Shown piece after piece: positions 12,503 to 23,535 of a stretch of DNA of 64,000 nucleotides. The notes under the pieces are model-generated. The model saw only the letters and a program-made list of their open reading frames with translations. It searched no databases and was not told the DNA's origin. The translations under genes were made by a program, and so were the position numbers. Each line of letters opens with the position of its first letter. Position 1 is the first letter of the stretch. Where the stretch lies: positions 372,001-436,000 of the forward strand of contig JACZZP010000015.1 in assembly GCA_015183035.1 (NCBI GenBank), written 5' to 3'. Origin of the DNA: Meloidogyne chitwoodi (lineage: Eukaryota; Nematoda; Chromadorea; Rhabditida; Meloidogynidae).

Positions 12503-12956
12503 ATGAAAATTCTAAAAATTATTTTCTTTTTAACAATTATTCTTTTATTTTATTATGTTAATGGAATGTGGGACGAAAGATCAGATCACGATTATGGATC
12601 TTCTCGATATGGTATATACGAGGATGGAGAATTTTATCGACCTGAAGTGCCCGTTGATGTAGCATCATCAGATGATCAAGATGACATAAACGATGATGGA
12701 TCATTTACATATTATCAAAATTCTATGATGCAGAATATAGCTTCAACATCGCAGCAAACAGAAATTGTTAGTCAAGCTGAAGGGCAAGCCATTGAAGATG
12801 ACAAAAAACCCTGGTATAAATAAATAATTTTTAAAATTTATTATTGCACTTTGCGGTCTTTCAACTCAAAAATACAGAACTGGGTCCAACTCTTATTTGC
12901 TTATTTTTAAGTTTTTTTGAAAATATTTAAGTTTGTTTTAATTAAAATTTTTATGA

Positions 12957-13215
12957 CTATACAAATAAATGGATCCACCACTATTCACCGAAAGAACCAA
13001 TTGGTCCAATTGCCATTTCGGTCGAACCTTTTTAAACCAGTTGTTCGTCAACAAACCTGAATCTATTGGGGGCGTTCTATTAATTATCCATTTTAGGCCC
13101 AAGGCCAGTTGGTCTTCGCACAAACTTGGCTTTATTGGGAGTGTTTTATTACTTTTCCTTTTAAGTGATTGGACCAATTGGTTAATTCAATGAATAGGGT
13201 TTCGATGTATAGGCG
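12957..13215. mobile_element. TIR element with ACCAATTGGTCCAATTGCC ends (intronic)
   Basis: An intron of helicase copy 1 contains an inverted pair: ACCAATTGGTCCAATTGCC near 12997 and TGATTGGACCAATTGGTTAAT near 13165, plus GTTTCGATGTATAGG at the right end. The interior has TATTGGGAGTGTTTTATTA, also found in Merlin-type MITEs. Related insertions lie at 16899-17125 and 41049-41245. Precise ends and target duplication are not clear here. Confidence 0.6.
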
Positions 13216-14040
13216 AAATAAATAATTTATATTTAATTTAATAGGCATATATTCGATTATATTAAACAAAGTTTGGATGAAGTAGAAAATGAAGTGAATG
13301 AAGGAAATTTAACAATAGAAACTAGTGATGAAAATAAAATTAAACGTCTTGTTGATATAAATGAAAACAATGAAGATAGCATAAATACCGTATTTATCGA
13401 AAAATTTTTTGGAGAACTCTTTAATGCGAGAGATTATTATAGAAAAGAATTAATTGAAAAAGAATTAAAAAAACAAAAAAAAACAAAAAAATCAAAAAAA
13501 TCAAGCATTGCCTGTTTTATTTGTTTAAGTCCGACTGTTCTAGAAGATACAATTGAAATTCAATGTATAAATTTATTTTTAATTGATCTTAAAATTTTGG
13601 ACATTTTGTCAAATTTTACATTTTTGGTTTCAACCCTTTAAAATCTTGTTATATATAGTTTTATTGGTCTAAATGTTTATTCCTAGTTTTATGCAATTTA
13701 AATTTTGTTAAATATTTTTTTCTACTAAAGTCCAAGTAAAATATTTATTTATTTTTAAAGATGTCCCCGAAAATCTCGAATATTATTTAAATTCTCAAAT
13801 ATATAATATTGACATGGAAATATTGGAAAGATTACCAGTAATGGAAAAGGCCAATAAACAATATAATTTGACACTTCAAGTTAATATTTTTAGAAGAGAA
13901 TTGGAAGACTCAATTAATTTATGTAAAAAACAAGGAAAAGATGCATTATCAGAAATGATTAAAAATTTAGCATTACAAAGAGCTATAAATGTTTTATGCA
14001 CATTTAAAAGTTATTCGGTAATATTTTTGTGGGTGTTAAG

Positions 14041-14222
14041 CAGTGATGAGAAAGTTCCAAAATTTTCACTGGAACCGGTTCCAGAACTCTTATTTTTGAA
14101 ATTTTGCAGTTCCAGTTCCGGAACTGGAACTGCAAAATTTCTGGAACTGGTTGATTACTGGAAAAATGCAGTTCCTGAACTTGAACTAGTTCCGTAGAAA
14201 TTTTGGAACTTTCCCATCACTG
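14041..14222. mobile_element. hAT-like MITE with GAACTGG core, 182 bp
   Basis: Ends are CAGTGATGAGAAAGTTCC and GGAACTTTCCCATCACTG, inverted and starting CAGTG as in hAT transposons. The core is built from AGTTCCGGAACTGG units. The flanks GTGTTAAG and TTGGTAAG match at 6 of 8 positions, a degenerate 8-bp duplication. It sits just inside a helicase intron and creates a spurious open frame. Confidence 0.7.
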
Positions 14223-14580
14223 TTGGTAAGTTAAGCAATCATTTTTTTAACTTTCTAGCCACATTGTTTCACAAAATTAAAAATAAATAAATAAATATTA
14301 AATTAATATTATAGGCAGCGAAAAAAGAACTTGAACATGAAAAATGGTTCGAAAGCAGAGGATCTTGGAAAAAACAAGGAAATCCAAGTAAACATGAAAA
14401 AGAATTGTTTGCAACGAATTTTAAGTTTGAAGTTAATGAAAATGATTCTTTTTTTTATTCCTCTGATAGTATTGAATGTAATTATGCATTTTCGCCTATT
14501 AATAGAGTAAGTTTAAAAAATAGTTTTAGAGACCAATAATTTGTGAAAAATATAATAGAAGAAAATGATATTTTTTGTTT

Positions 14581-14671
14581 TCAAAGCCTAGTTACGGTGG
14601 GAGTGGAAGGTCCAAGTTCTGTAACTGGAACCACGGAACTACCAAATTTTGGAACTTTTCGATCACTGTTG
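14581..14671. mobile_element. truncated copy of the same hAT-like MITE
   Basis: Only the right half is clear: CTGTAACTGGAACCACGG followed by CCAAATTTTGGAACTTTTCG and ATCACTG. The left end is missing or replaced. It lies in the next helicase intron. Confidence 0.55.
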
Positions 14672-14684
14672 ATACATAAGGGTC

Positions 14685-14776
14685 GGGTAACACTTTTCTA
14701 GAATGGGGACACATTATTTAATTATAATTGTCCGTAAATCAAGTCCGCAGGATTACCTCCCTTCTAGAAAAGTGCC
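14685..14776. repeat. small inverted repeat ACACTTTTCTAGAA
   Basis: GGTAACACTTTTCTAGAATGG is mirrored by CCCTTCTAGAAAAGTGCC about 55 bases later. It could be a very small MITE inside a helicase intron. No target duplication was found. Confidence 0.5.
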
Positions 14777-16898
14777 AAAAAATGACTATTGTATTTAACA
14801 AAAAACTTGATTAACCTTTTAACTGTTTCCATAATTGTAATTTCTTTATATATATTTTTTAGTTTGATGAAGCTAATTTGGATCCTTGGTTATTTGAAAA
14901 TATTCAACCTTGCAGGTTTAATAGGCCTACACCTATTCAAGTTGGTTAAAAGCATTTTTTTATTATTTTTTAATTATTCACAAAGATGTTCAATTATTAA
15001 GAACGTTTTAAAGTATTTATTTTTATTTAGGGCTATTCAATATATGCATTAACAAGAATGTCGAATGATTTATTAGCTGTAGCAATGACTGGCTCTGGAA
15101 AGTTGGAAATTATTTTTTAATTTTAAAGAGAAATTTACTATAAGGAATTAGGTTATTTGAAATTTTTAATCATTTTTTGTAGGACAGTAGCATTTCTTGT
15201 CCCGATGATCGATGAACTTTTGAAATATGGAAAGAATCATGGCGGTTTAGATAAAGTTGGTTAAAATAAATATAAAAAAATTATTTTCATTTAGAAAGAA
15301 AAGAAAAAAAATAAAGAAGCGAATAAAGAAAAGAATAAACAAATAACTTTTTTTCCTCATGCTTTAATACTTTTGCCAACAAGAGAACTTGCACAACAGA
15401 TATATGAAGAGCATTAAAATTAACTTACCGTACACCTATTGGTTCTGGACTAGTGCATGGGGGATCTAATAATCAAGCATTACAACTTAATAGACTTAAA
15501 GTCAGTTATTTAAAACAGAATTTTAGAAAATCAGAATTTAAAAATAAAAATTAGAATTAAAAAATCAGAATTTTAAAAATAAAAACAGAATTTTAGTAAG
15601 TAAAATCAGATAAATCAAACTTGTTAGGTTGTAAATACAAAGTAATAATTTAAATTCTGATTTTTTACCTATTTAACTTTTATTTTTTTTATTTTAGAAA
15701 GGATCTGATATTCTTGTTGCTACACCATTGCGTCTTATGGACATGTTGAAGGATAATTATATAAGCTTGGAAAATTGTAAATTTGCTGTTATTGATGAAG
15801 TCGATATATTAATTGGTTAAATTAAAAAAAATATTTTTTAAACAATATTTAACTTTAAGATTCCAGCTTTAAATCCCAAACAACCAGTATTCTTGAACAA
15901 CTACCTCAAAATAGTAGAAAAGGTCTTTTATATTTTAAATAATTAAATAAATATGTTAAACCTTAATTTAATCATTATTATAGTTATGTTTTCCGCAACC
16001 TTTAAGCACAATGAAGAAATTAATGAACTAGTAAATACATTTCTTCGACCAAATTATGTAAGTTAATAAATATAAATGTTACTATTTTCCTTATTCTTTG
16101 ACTTACACTTTTAGTCAGGCCCTTCCCTAAAATACTAACACGCATAATATTCAATATAAGTGCAGTAAAAGACTGATACGTATCCTTACAAAATGGTACA
16201 CGAAATTTCACGACATTTAATCCCAACAGCAAAAAATCGTGGGCTCGGGTAAAGAAATGTAGTTTTTTGCCGTAGACGAAATGTCGTGCAATAGAGTATA
16301 CCAAAATGTAGGGGAGCCGACCGATAAATTACTAATAAAAATTAACTGGTAATAGGATAAATAACACAAGTTGAATTATAAATTACATTTTTATTTAAAG
16401 ATAAGTCTAAGAATTAAACAAAAAATATCACCAAATCTTACAGAGGAAATAATTTGGGTAGAAGAATTAAACAAATTAAAAATGCTTATAAAAACGATTG
16501 AAAAAATTAGAAACCCCAATAAAGAGCATAATTCTATTGATGAAATCAAAGAACAAAATTCCAATGATGAAATCAAAGAGGAAAATTCTAATTATAAAAT
16601 TGTCATTTTTGCAAACAAAAAGACGACTGTTGATAATGTAAGTTTTTATAAAAAAAATTTTTTCCAATAAATATTTTAATTTTTAGATTAATAGAGAATT
16701 AAAAAACTTAAAATATGACTGTCTTGCGTTTCATGGTGATGTTGGAATAAAGGAACGAGCTGCGAATTTTACAAAATTTAAACAAGGAAAAGTTAAAATT
16801 TTGGTATCATCAGATAATTTTGGGAGAGGAATAGATGATAGAAATATTACACACATAATAAATTTTGATGTTCCAATACGTTTGTTTTTTAATAATAT

Positions 16899-17125
16899 TT
16901 AAGGGTCCATCCCTATACATCGAAACTCTATTCATTGATTAACCAATTGGTCCAATTGCCAATTCGGTCAAATCTCTTTAATTGGTTCCGCACAAACTAG
17001 TTCTATTTGGTTTGTTTTATTAATTAGCCATTTTATGGCCTGGTTGGTCTTGGCAAAAACTTGTATCTAATGGGACTGTTTTTTACTTTTCCGTTTAAGT
17101 GATTTGACCAATTGGTTATTCAATG
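16899..17125. mobile_element. TIR element in helicase intron, related to 41049
   Basis: The left end GGGTCCATCCCTATACATCGAAACTC matches the right-end complement of the element at 41049-41245 (GGGTCCATCCCTGAATATCG). The right side has TGACCAATTGGTTATTCAATGTATAGG as the inverted partner. The target duplication is eroded. Confidence 0.6.
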
Positions 17126-17521
17126 TATAGGAGATATTTACGACAGGGAAACTTGTAATAAAATCAGAAATGTGGAAAAACACATGTTTATTTAAATTAA
17201 GTTTTATAAATTCTAATATCAGAATGACCTTTAAAAAAAGAAAAAAGCTATAAAAACAATTAATCTTTTTTAATATTTTAGTATATGAAACCTATGTTCA
17301 TCGTATTGGACGTACATCACGAATGGGGAGAGAAGGTAAAATAAATAAATATTTTTTAAAATTATTTAATCAAAATTTAAAATTATTTTAGGAAAAGCAA
17401 TATCATTTATGAACGAATCAAGCAAAATTATTTTGGCTATCTACGATTCTTTTGGAGAGAGATCGAATATTGAAAAAATTATTTGTCCACCGGAATTTTT
17501 GGAAAAAGCAGTATATTTGTA

Positions 17522-19776
17522 CGGTAGGGGTCACCTCAGTGTTGCCATTTCAGTGTTGCCAGCTCAGTGTTGCCATCTCAGTGTTAGCCAGCTCAGTGTT
17601 GAGCCATCTCAGTGTTGCCATTTCAGTGTTGCCAGCTCAGTGTTAGTACAAATGGGGCCATTTCAGTGCAAGTTTTAAAAAAATAAGAAAATATTAAAAC
17701 CATAAAAAAACTCAAACAAATAGTTAAAACAATAAAAATTTATTAAAACAAAAAATTGATAAAATTGACTAATTGATAAAATTGACTAATGAAAAAATTG
17801 ACTAAGCATTCATGTGATAATTGGAAGAGATACCGGTAAGTAATTCAATAATTGGTTGTTGGTTTAAATATTGGTGATCATTAGGAATTTGTTGATTATT
17901 ATTTAAATAACGTTGAAGAATGTTTAAAATTCGTCTATCAGCTTCCCTGTATTTTTTCCTTTTTGGTGGAGGTTCACGTCCTGCAATAAAGCTGGCTAAA
18001 TTCGCATCAATTTGTTTCTGTTCTTCTGTAAGTTTTGTAATAAACTGCCAAATTGTAGGATGGTCATATTTAAAGGCATTTTGCAAACGCCGGTGTTGTG
18101 CCTCCACGTAGTTATTGGTGCGATCCTGCTGCATTAATGTCCTTTGATGAACGCTCCAGAACACTGGATCAAATAATGGACGAGTACGTTCTCCATTTCG
18201 ATTCCAAAGAGGTCTACCAGTATAATTAGTTAAAAACCTGAAAACTGATAAATTAAACAAATCCTAGAATATAAACAGCTGACCAGTCTAGAACGGGTTG
18301 AAGCTCATTTGGTATAGCTGCCTCTACAGCATAAATTCCTGCAGTAATATCTTGAACGGGGAGAAAGGCAATTGAAGTTATCATTTTCGCTTTTAATGCA
18401 AATTCCGGATCAGTGTTGTACCTCTAAATTTTTGGGATTTTATTTAAATTTAGTAAAATGAATACCTGAGTTAGTCCGAACTCGCTGACTTTTTTTCTTA
18501 AATTTTTCACCAAATGAAACATACATAAATGCACAGTGGTGTCGGGAAAAACAGTTTTAATTGCTCCTGGAATAAACAAATAAAAAAATACTTAAAAGAT
18601 TATACCAATTGCGCCTATTTCGAAATCCATTGACACCGATTCAGGAGAAAATGCTGGCCAAATTTGCTTGATTTTTCGGAAAAGTAGTTCATAAGTTGCT
18701 GAAGATTTCGAAGTCAACAAACAGAAAAGTACCGGAAGCACCCAATTTCCTCGACTGAACATACATTTCTTTAGTTTATTACAAATATGCATACCGAGTC
18801 ATAATCACGTACAATTGATAAAAATGTGCTGGTGTAATTGAAAAGGTGCCGTCCATGAAAAGGGTTTTCATATCTCCAGCCCATGTCCCAAACGATTCTC
18901 TTCCAAAAATTAACATTCTTAAAACAAAAAATAAAAAAGATGAAACTTATAAAAATAAACCTTTGCTGTTCTTCATATATTCCAGAGTCATAAAGAAGAA
19001 ACAATTCAACATCTTCACCATTCCTCCTGTAGTATTTATAAGCCTCCGGAATTTGTAGCTCGTGAATTGAAGCTGGAATTGGTGGAGGCGCGTGAATTTC
19101 ATGACGAACCCTTTTTACTAACTAATATTGAAAAATAATTTTAAAAAGTTAGACAAAATAAAAACCTTTTTAGTAGCATTTTTTGATGGAAAATTAGCCA
19201 GAATAGGAGTTTGAATTTGTTGAAGAACGCGTGTGCGTATTGCTGCTGGAGTATCCATTGTCTCTTCAGCTCTTCTTTTGATTCCCGTAACTATACGCTG
19301 AGTAATCACATTTGTAGCGCTGTTGTTACATGTGTGCTCACCTACAGTCTTCACTACAACATCTTCTAAAGTTGAATGCAAGCGCCCTTTACAATTAATT
19401 TCCTTCGTAACAAAATCTTCGCATCTCCAAAATTTCTTATCCTGATCAGAATTTAGTCTTTCGAAGAGATAAAGAAATCCATCGTGTTGTAGCTTTTTCT
19501 TGCCCCTTATTGTTCTAATATCCATATTTTCTCTCAAATCCATACTAAAATTAAAAAAATATATATGAAAAACTAAAATAAGCAAAGAAAAATGAGAAAA
19601 GAATATAATTTTTTTATAAAGTTTTTGTGCACTGAAATGGCCCCATTTGTACTAACACTGAGCTGGCAACACTGAAATGGCAACACTGAGATGGCTCAAC
19701 ACTGAGCTGGCTAACACTGAAATGGCAACACTGAGCTGGCAACACTGAGATGGCAACACTGAGTTGGCCTGTTCCG
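17522..19776. mobile_element. MULE transposon, 2255 bp, 9-bp TSD, in helicase exon
   Basis: The direct repeat ATATTTGTA at 17513-17521 and 19777-19785 flanks inverted ends that begin CGG (CGGTAGGGGTCACCTCAGTG left; CGGAACAGGCCAACTCAGTG as right complement). Each arm (about 17522-17672 and 19626-19776) is made of repeated CAGTGTTGCCATTT/AGCT-type units of roughly 15 bases. Between the arms is a minus-strand FLYWCH/MULE transposase gene. A 9-bp duplication is standard for Mutator-like elements. The insertion splits the last exon of helicase copy 1, and the intact duplication implies little decay since insertion. Confidence 0.93.
17802..19543 (-). CDS. FLYWCH zinc-finger MULE transposase
   Basis: Transposase of the surrounding element; MULE proteins cut and join DNA through a DDE catalytic triad. 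The likely start is the ATG at 19541-19543. The first exon has a FLYWCH-type finger: [17 protein letters not shown], then [13 protein letters not shown] and GEHTC, with Cys replacing the usual last His. Downstream exons join in phase and carry [20 protein letters not shown] (first catalytic Asp), [10 protein letters not shown] (second Asp), [17 protein letters not shown], and the C-terminal [13 protein letters not shown] with a candidate third acidic residue. It ends in a Lys/Arg-rich tail and TAG at 17802-17804. No stop or frameshift was seen in the exons read, so the element may be autonomous. Short introns at about 19165-19122, 18960-18918, 18800-18765, 18604-18568, 18466-18425 and 18290-18245 are approximate. 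Confidence 0.85.
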
Positions 19777-19906
19777 ATATTTGTATAATGAAAGAGAGCA
19801 AGGTCATCAAGTTGAAAGAGCACCTGTATGGGAAGGACAGTAAATAGTAAAATGAATCGGCACTTTTATTTTAGTAAAATAGGGTATTTTCTTGGAGAAA
19901 ATCTTT

Positions 19907-20296
19907 GGTTCTACTTCACTTTATGAGTCCAATGAAATTATCTATATCTATGAGTTTTCGTCAAATATTTTTGAAAAATTATTTTCGGCGAAAAATTATT
20001 TGTCTTGTCGAGATAAGTCGAATGATAGATGTGTGGAAATAAACAATCCATGACATGGGCCCTTGAAAATTTAAAAACCATAGAGGGGAGTAAGTTCATT
20101 CTACGTGGTTTTAAGATGATTTTAGTCTCATTTGACCAATTTCTAATAATTCTTTCGAATGAACTATAATTGTTTATATTTAAAATTGTTGGTAATTTAA
20201 AATAGGTCATCACCACTTTTACCTGATTGACGAAAAATAATAGATAATTTCATTTGACTCATAAACTTAATTGAACTAATAAAGTGAAGTAAAGCC
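19907..20296. mobile_element. Merlin-type MITE, 390 bp, 8-bp TSD
   Basis: Ends GGTTCTACTTCACTTTATGA and the inverted TAATAAAGTGAAGTAAAGCC, flanked by AAATCTTT at 19899-19906 and 20297-20304. The interior carries the CCATAGAGGGGAGTAAG variant of the shared core. A decayed relative lies in a UGT-A intron at about 36800-36960. Confidence 0.85.
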
Positions 20297-20304
20297 AAAT
20301 CTTT

Positions 20305-20719
20305 GGGGATTTTGATACTTTTTTGGAATCTTATTCTTTTATTTTAAGGTGACTTATAATCTATTTTTAAAAATGGAAGGTAAACCATATTAGGCAAATG
20401 TCCAGTTTGACCTTTATGCTAAAAACGTTTTTAGTGACCAGCAATACTATTATTTGCATTTTTTCGTTAAGAGAGGCGCACGCTGGACAGTTGCCTCATA
20501 AATGGAATATGTAATATTATTCAAAATTTGACTCTTACAATTAAAAATTTTTTTGGAATTTTTTTATTCCATTTTTTGACCATAAATTTTGGTTTAAAAA
20601 ATGAACCGCAGAAATGTTTAAAATTTAAATTTAGTATTTTTGTAAAAGTCAATTTAAGTATCATTAAAAATCATAAAATCCAAAAAAATAAAAATATATA
20701 AAAAAAATAAAAACCAAAA
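20305..20719. other. intergenic spacer with one small hairpin
   Basis: No gene. AGGCAAATGTCCAG at about 20393 and its inverted form CTGGACAGTTGCCT at about 20485 resemble the ends of the element at 20728 and may be a deleted copy. The rest is AT-rich spacer. Confidence 0.45.
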
Positions 20720-20727
20720 AATATAAA

Positions 20728-21320
20728 GGTAAATGTCCAGTTGAATCCCTACCTGTCCGCAAAGAGAATTCGCTCTTTCTTTTCTTCTCTTGCATTTATG
20801 GCGTTAGGAGAAGTGCACCCTTTTTTTCCTTCTCAAGCTATAATATGCCTTTGGCACTTGGAAAGAAAGGGATAAAATAATTAAAATTAATTAATACTAA
20901 TGCGAATACTCGACAGATCGAAGCTTTTTGGAATAGATTAAGATTCAGTATTGTCCATCAGATGAGACATATTAAAGAAACTGGATTACCTAAATATTTG
21001 TCCTTTTACTGGTTTTTATCCCTTCATTATAATCCCATTAAAGGTTATTATCTCCCTGATATTTTAGAAATTTATTTGCGAATGTTGTCCAAAATTTATG
21101 TTCTTTGATTATTAATCTTTGGTCACTTTTAAAATAATTATATGTATTTTCACTTAACTAATTTTAATTATTTTATCCCTTTCTTTTCCAAGTGCCTAAG
21201 ACATATTATAACGGAGAAGGAAAAATAAGCGTGCACTTCTCCTAACGCAATAAATGCAAGAGAAGAAAGAAAGAGCGAATTCTCTTTGCGGACAGGTAGG
21301 GATTCAACTGGAAATTTACC
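20728..21320. mobile_element. long-TIR element, 593 bp, with transposase relic
   Basis: Arms of about 160 bases begin GGTAAATGTCCAGTTGAATC and end with the inverted GATTCAACTGGAAATTTACC. The flank AATATAAA is duplicated at 20720-20727 and 21321-21328. Between the arms, a plus-strand stretch at about 20908-21105 reads QIEAFWNRLRFSIVHQMR and ILEIYLRMLSK without a start, probably the C-terminal end of a DDE-type transposase left in a deletion derivative. The same relic, inverted and with a stop, is in the copy at 48764-50166. I cannot assign the superfamily with confidence. Confidence 0.82.
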
Positions 21321-21387
21321 AATATAAATTATTAGGCTCTTACCCCCAAAAGTTTTTCAATTTTTTCAGATTTCTAATATTATTTAA

Positions 21388-23527
21388 GAATCTGGTTAAG
21401 TATAGGTGGTTTTTTTGTAGCGGTTCAATTTACACAAGTGAGGTGTCATCCGAAAGAGCTCGGCGAGCTGAGTCGAACTAGCCCTGAACGAAGTCGAACC
21501 AACTACTCTGAGCCGAGATACAGACCCCCGAAAATCGAAAAACCATAGGGGGGAGTAAGCTCAGTTTTGGGGTGGAAAAGTCGAATATACATATGATAGC
21601 TCATTCGATTCAACTCTTTAAGCTGAGTCGAATGATACCAAAATTGGCATGATTGCACGATTTTGAACAAATTTATGACATCGAAAGTTGATGGAATAAC
21701 TTTTATTTTTATGTTTGTATGAAAAGAAAATGGTTTGTAAAGAAACGAATTTTCAACATATTATCTGCAGAACGATCATAGAAAACAAGAACATGTTTGT
21801 TCATTCCCATGGCCAAAGTGATCCCATTTGTTCAAGAATAGCATGAAATGCAGCTTTTCCGTCAGCAAAGCGACCGAAATACTGCCTCCAAATAAACTCA
21901 TCAAGGTAGCTTGGAATGTTGTCCTCGTCCATCCCGGCCATAATTTTAAAACGCTGCTTACAGTCCTTCCATAGACTTTCGATATTGTTCGTATGAACTT
22001 TGGTTATCGGATCGCGAAATTCTTTAGAGTGATTTACAGTTCTATGAATAAAACCAAGAGAACTAAGCCCTGAATATGACTTCCATAAATCCGACCAAAT
22101 CTCGGTCCCTGTAAAAGATTTTGCTTTAGAAAAACCCAAGCATACCCGGAAGACAAATTTCTTTTATTATTTGGAGCAAGGTATCTGCTGATCTGTCTGG
22201 AACAAGTTGAATATATCCAATTCTTTTAGAGGTGTCAAAAATACCAAAAACCCAAAGCTGGGTTCCCGAATGCGGCATCCCTCTATGATATTTCTGATGA
22301 CAAATTAACGATTCGTCAACTTGACAGACCTAAAATTAATATACGGTACAAAAGAACCAGTTTTAAATCAAACCACATCGCGTCCGCCGAAACGCGGAGG
22401 GTTTTTGAGAAGCCACGTACTACATACCGAACGAAGATGATTATTCCATTTTGTAAGCGAGCTCAAAGAAATCCCAGAGAGCGATGCTTGAACATATCTT
22501 GGCATACCATATCCCCAACAGTAGGTCATAAGTAACAGTTTATCTAGAGGGAGCCTTGATTTCATAAAATAAGATCCGTGACGTAAAGATTTATACCTTA
22601 AACGTATAGTACATATATGCATATTTAACTAAACTTACGATCTGCAACCAGGACATCGCCAACATGCGCCATCTCTCTTTGCATTATCCTGATAAATTGT
22701 CATAACACGCCGACATTTACTACATTTCATTGAAGATTTCAAAGTTCCAATTTCGGTAAGAAATGAATATGTTTTTTCTTTATTACAAATAATTGGGCAA
22801 ATTTCTTTGATTCCAAATGAATTACAACTAATTTCTCTATCTTCGGTGCTTCCGTCCGAAGCCTCAGCATCAGTCATTTTAAGAAATGTTACAAAATATT
22901 CATCTGATCGCCTTAAATACAGCAACTACCACAAACAAAATATTTTGTGACGTGGATAGATCAAAACCCATCAAACGTTAACATAAAAATTCCAACCTGT
23001 CTTTTCTCGCCACAATAAATAGTGTTGTTTAAAGCAACAGACAGCCTTTCGTTAAAAAAGAAAGATGGAACGCTCAAGGCTGTTAACATTTTTCTTGTGC
23101 GGTGACACGCCAAATTTGAACCTATTGGGAGTGTTTTATCACTTCTTCGTGTGGGAGCCCATCCCTGGTTGGCTTTTTGTACATGCGTTATTCTACGGCG
23201 CAAATTACAACAAAATAATTAATTTATCAAAAATTTAAGAACAGCCGATTTAATTACACAAAGGTACATGCGTTATTCTACGGCGCAAATTACAACAAAA
23301 TAATTAATTCAGTGAAAATAATTTAGAAGCAGCCGCGGTAATCACTTTAAATGAGCTTACTCCCCCCTATGGTTTTTCAATTTTCGGGGGTCTGTATCTC
23401 GGCTCAGAGTAGTTGGTTCGACTTCGTTCAGGGCTAGTTCGACTCAGCTCGCCGAGCTCTTTCGAATGACACCTCACTTGTGTAAATTGAACCGCTACAA
23501 AAAAACCACCTATACTTCACCAGATCC
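21388..23527. mobile_element. Merlin DNA transposon, 2140 bp, 8-bp TSD
   Basis: The 8-bp duplication TTATTTAA lies at 21380-21387 and 23528-23535. Inverted arms of roughly 170 bases start GAATCTGGTTAAGTATAGG (left) and GGATCTGGTGAAGTATAGG (right complement), and contain the core CCATAGGGGGGAGTAAGC. A minus-strand IS1595/Merlin-type transposase gene fills the centre. The duplication length and the transposase type agree with the Merlin superfamily. The subterminal right segment holds GTACATGCGTTATTCTACGG twice. Confidence 0.93.
21801..23089 (-). CDS. Merlin (IS1595-like) transposase
   Basis: DDE-type transposase of the surrounding element. The first ATG consistent with the spliced frame is at 23087-23089 (MLTALSVPSFFFNERLSVAL), spliced after CGEKRQ to an exon from about 22925; a shorter product could start at the ATG at 22875-22877. 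Domains in order: a zinc-ribbon-like CSKCRRVM and CWRCPGC segment, a helical segment (LTKWNNHLRSVC), then the catalytic core with QVDESL (Asp), HQKYHRGMPHSG, WVFGIFDTS, WSDLWKSYSGL (Asp), HRTVNHSKEFRDP and HTNNIESLWKDCK (Glu), the typical ISXO2-like signature. Short introns near 22960-22926, 22634-22598, 22378-22330 and 22143-22107 join in phase. Stop at 21801-21803. It looks open throughout, so the element may be mobile. Confidence 0.87.
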
Positions 23528-23535
23528 TTATTTAA

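Larger units (their letters stand above)
12503..19843 (+). pseudogene. signal-peptide DEAD-box helicase copy 1, disrupted
   Basis: Paralogue of the intact gene at 26110-30382. Exon 1 (12503 to about 12812) encodes a signal peptide (MKILKIIFFLTIILLFYYVNG) and an acidic segment. Later exons give a Lys-rich N-terminal region, the Q motif (RPTPIQ, about 14935), motif I AMTGSGKT (about 15090, intron inside), PTRELAQQ, TPLRL, motif II DEVD, motif III SAT, motif V GRGID and motif VI HRIGRTSRMGR. Two lesions are seen. One base is missing after LAQQIYEE at about 15411, giving an immediate TAA where copy 2 reads on. A MULE (17522-19776) splits the last exon; the reading resumes at 19777 in the original frame and ends with TAA at 19841-19843. 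The other exons still read open, so inactivation may be recent. A consensus error could explain the frameshift but not the MULE. Confidence 0.82.

Noticed and set aside
13814..14197. Open frame running from a helicase exon into GTG-rich sequence
   Set aside because: The real exon ends at the GTAATATTT donor near 14018; the rest is the MITE at 14041.
17409..17678. Helicase copy 1 C-terminus ending in HLSVAISVLPAQ-type repeats
   Set aside because: Those residues come from reading into the MULE TIR; the original exon resumes at 19777 beyond the element.
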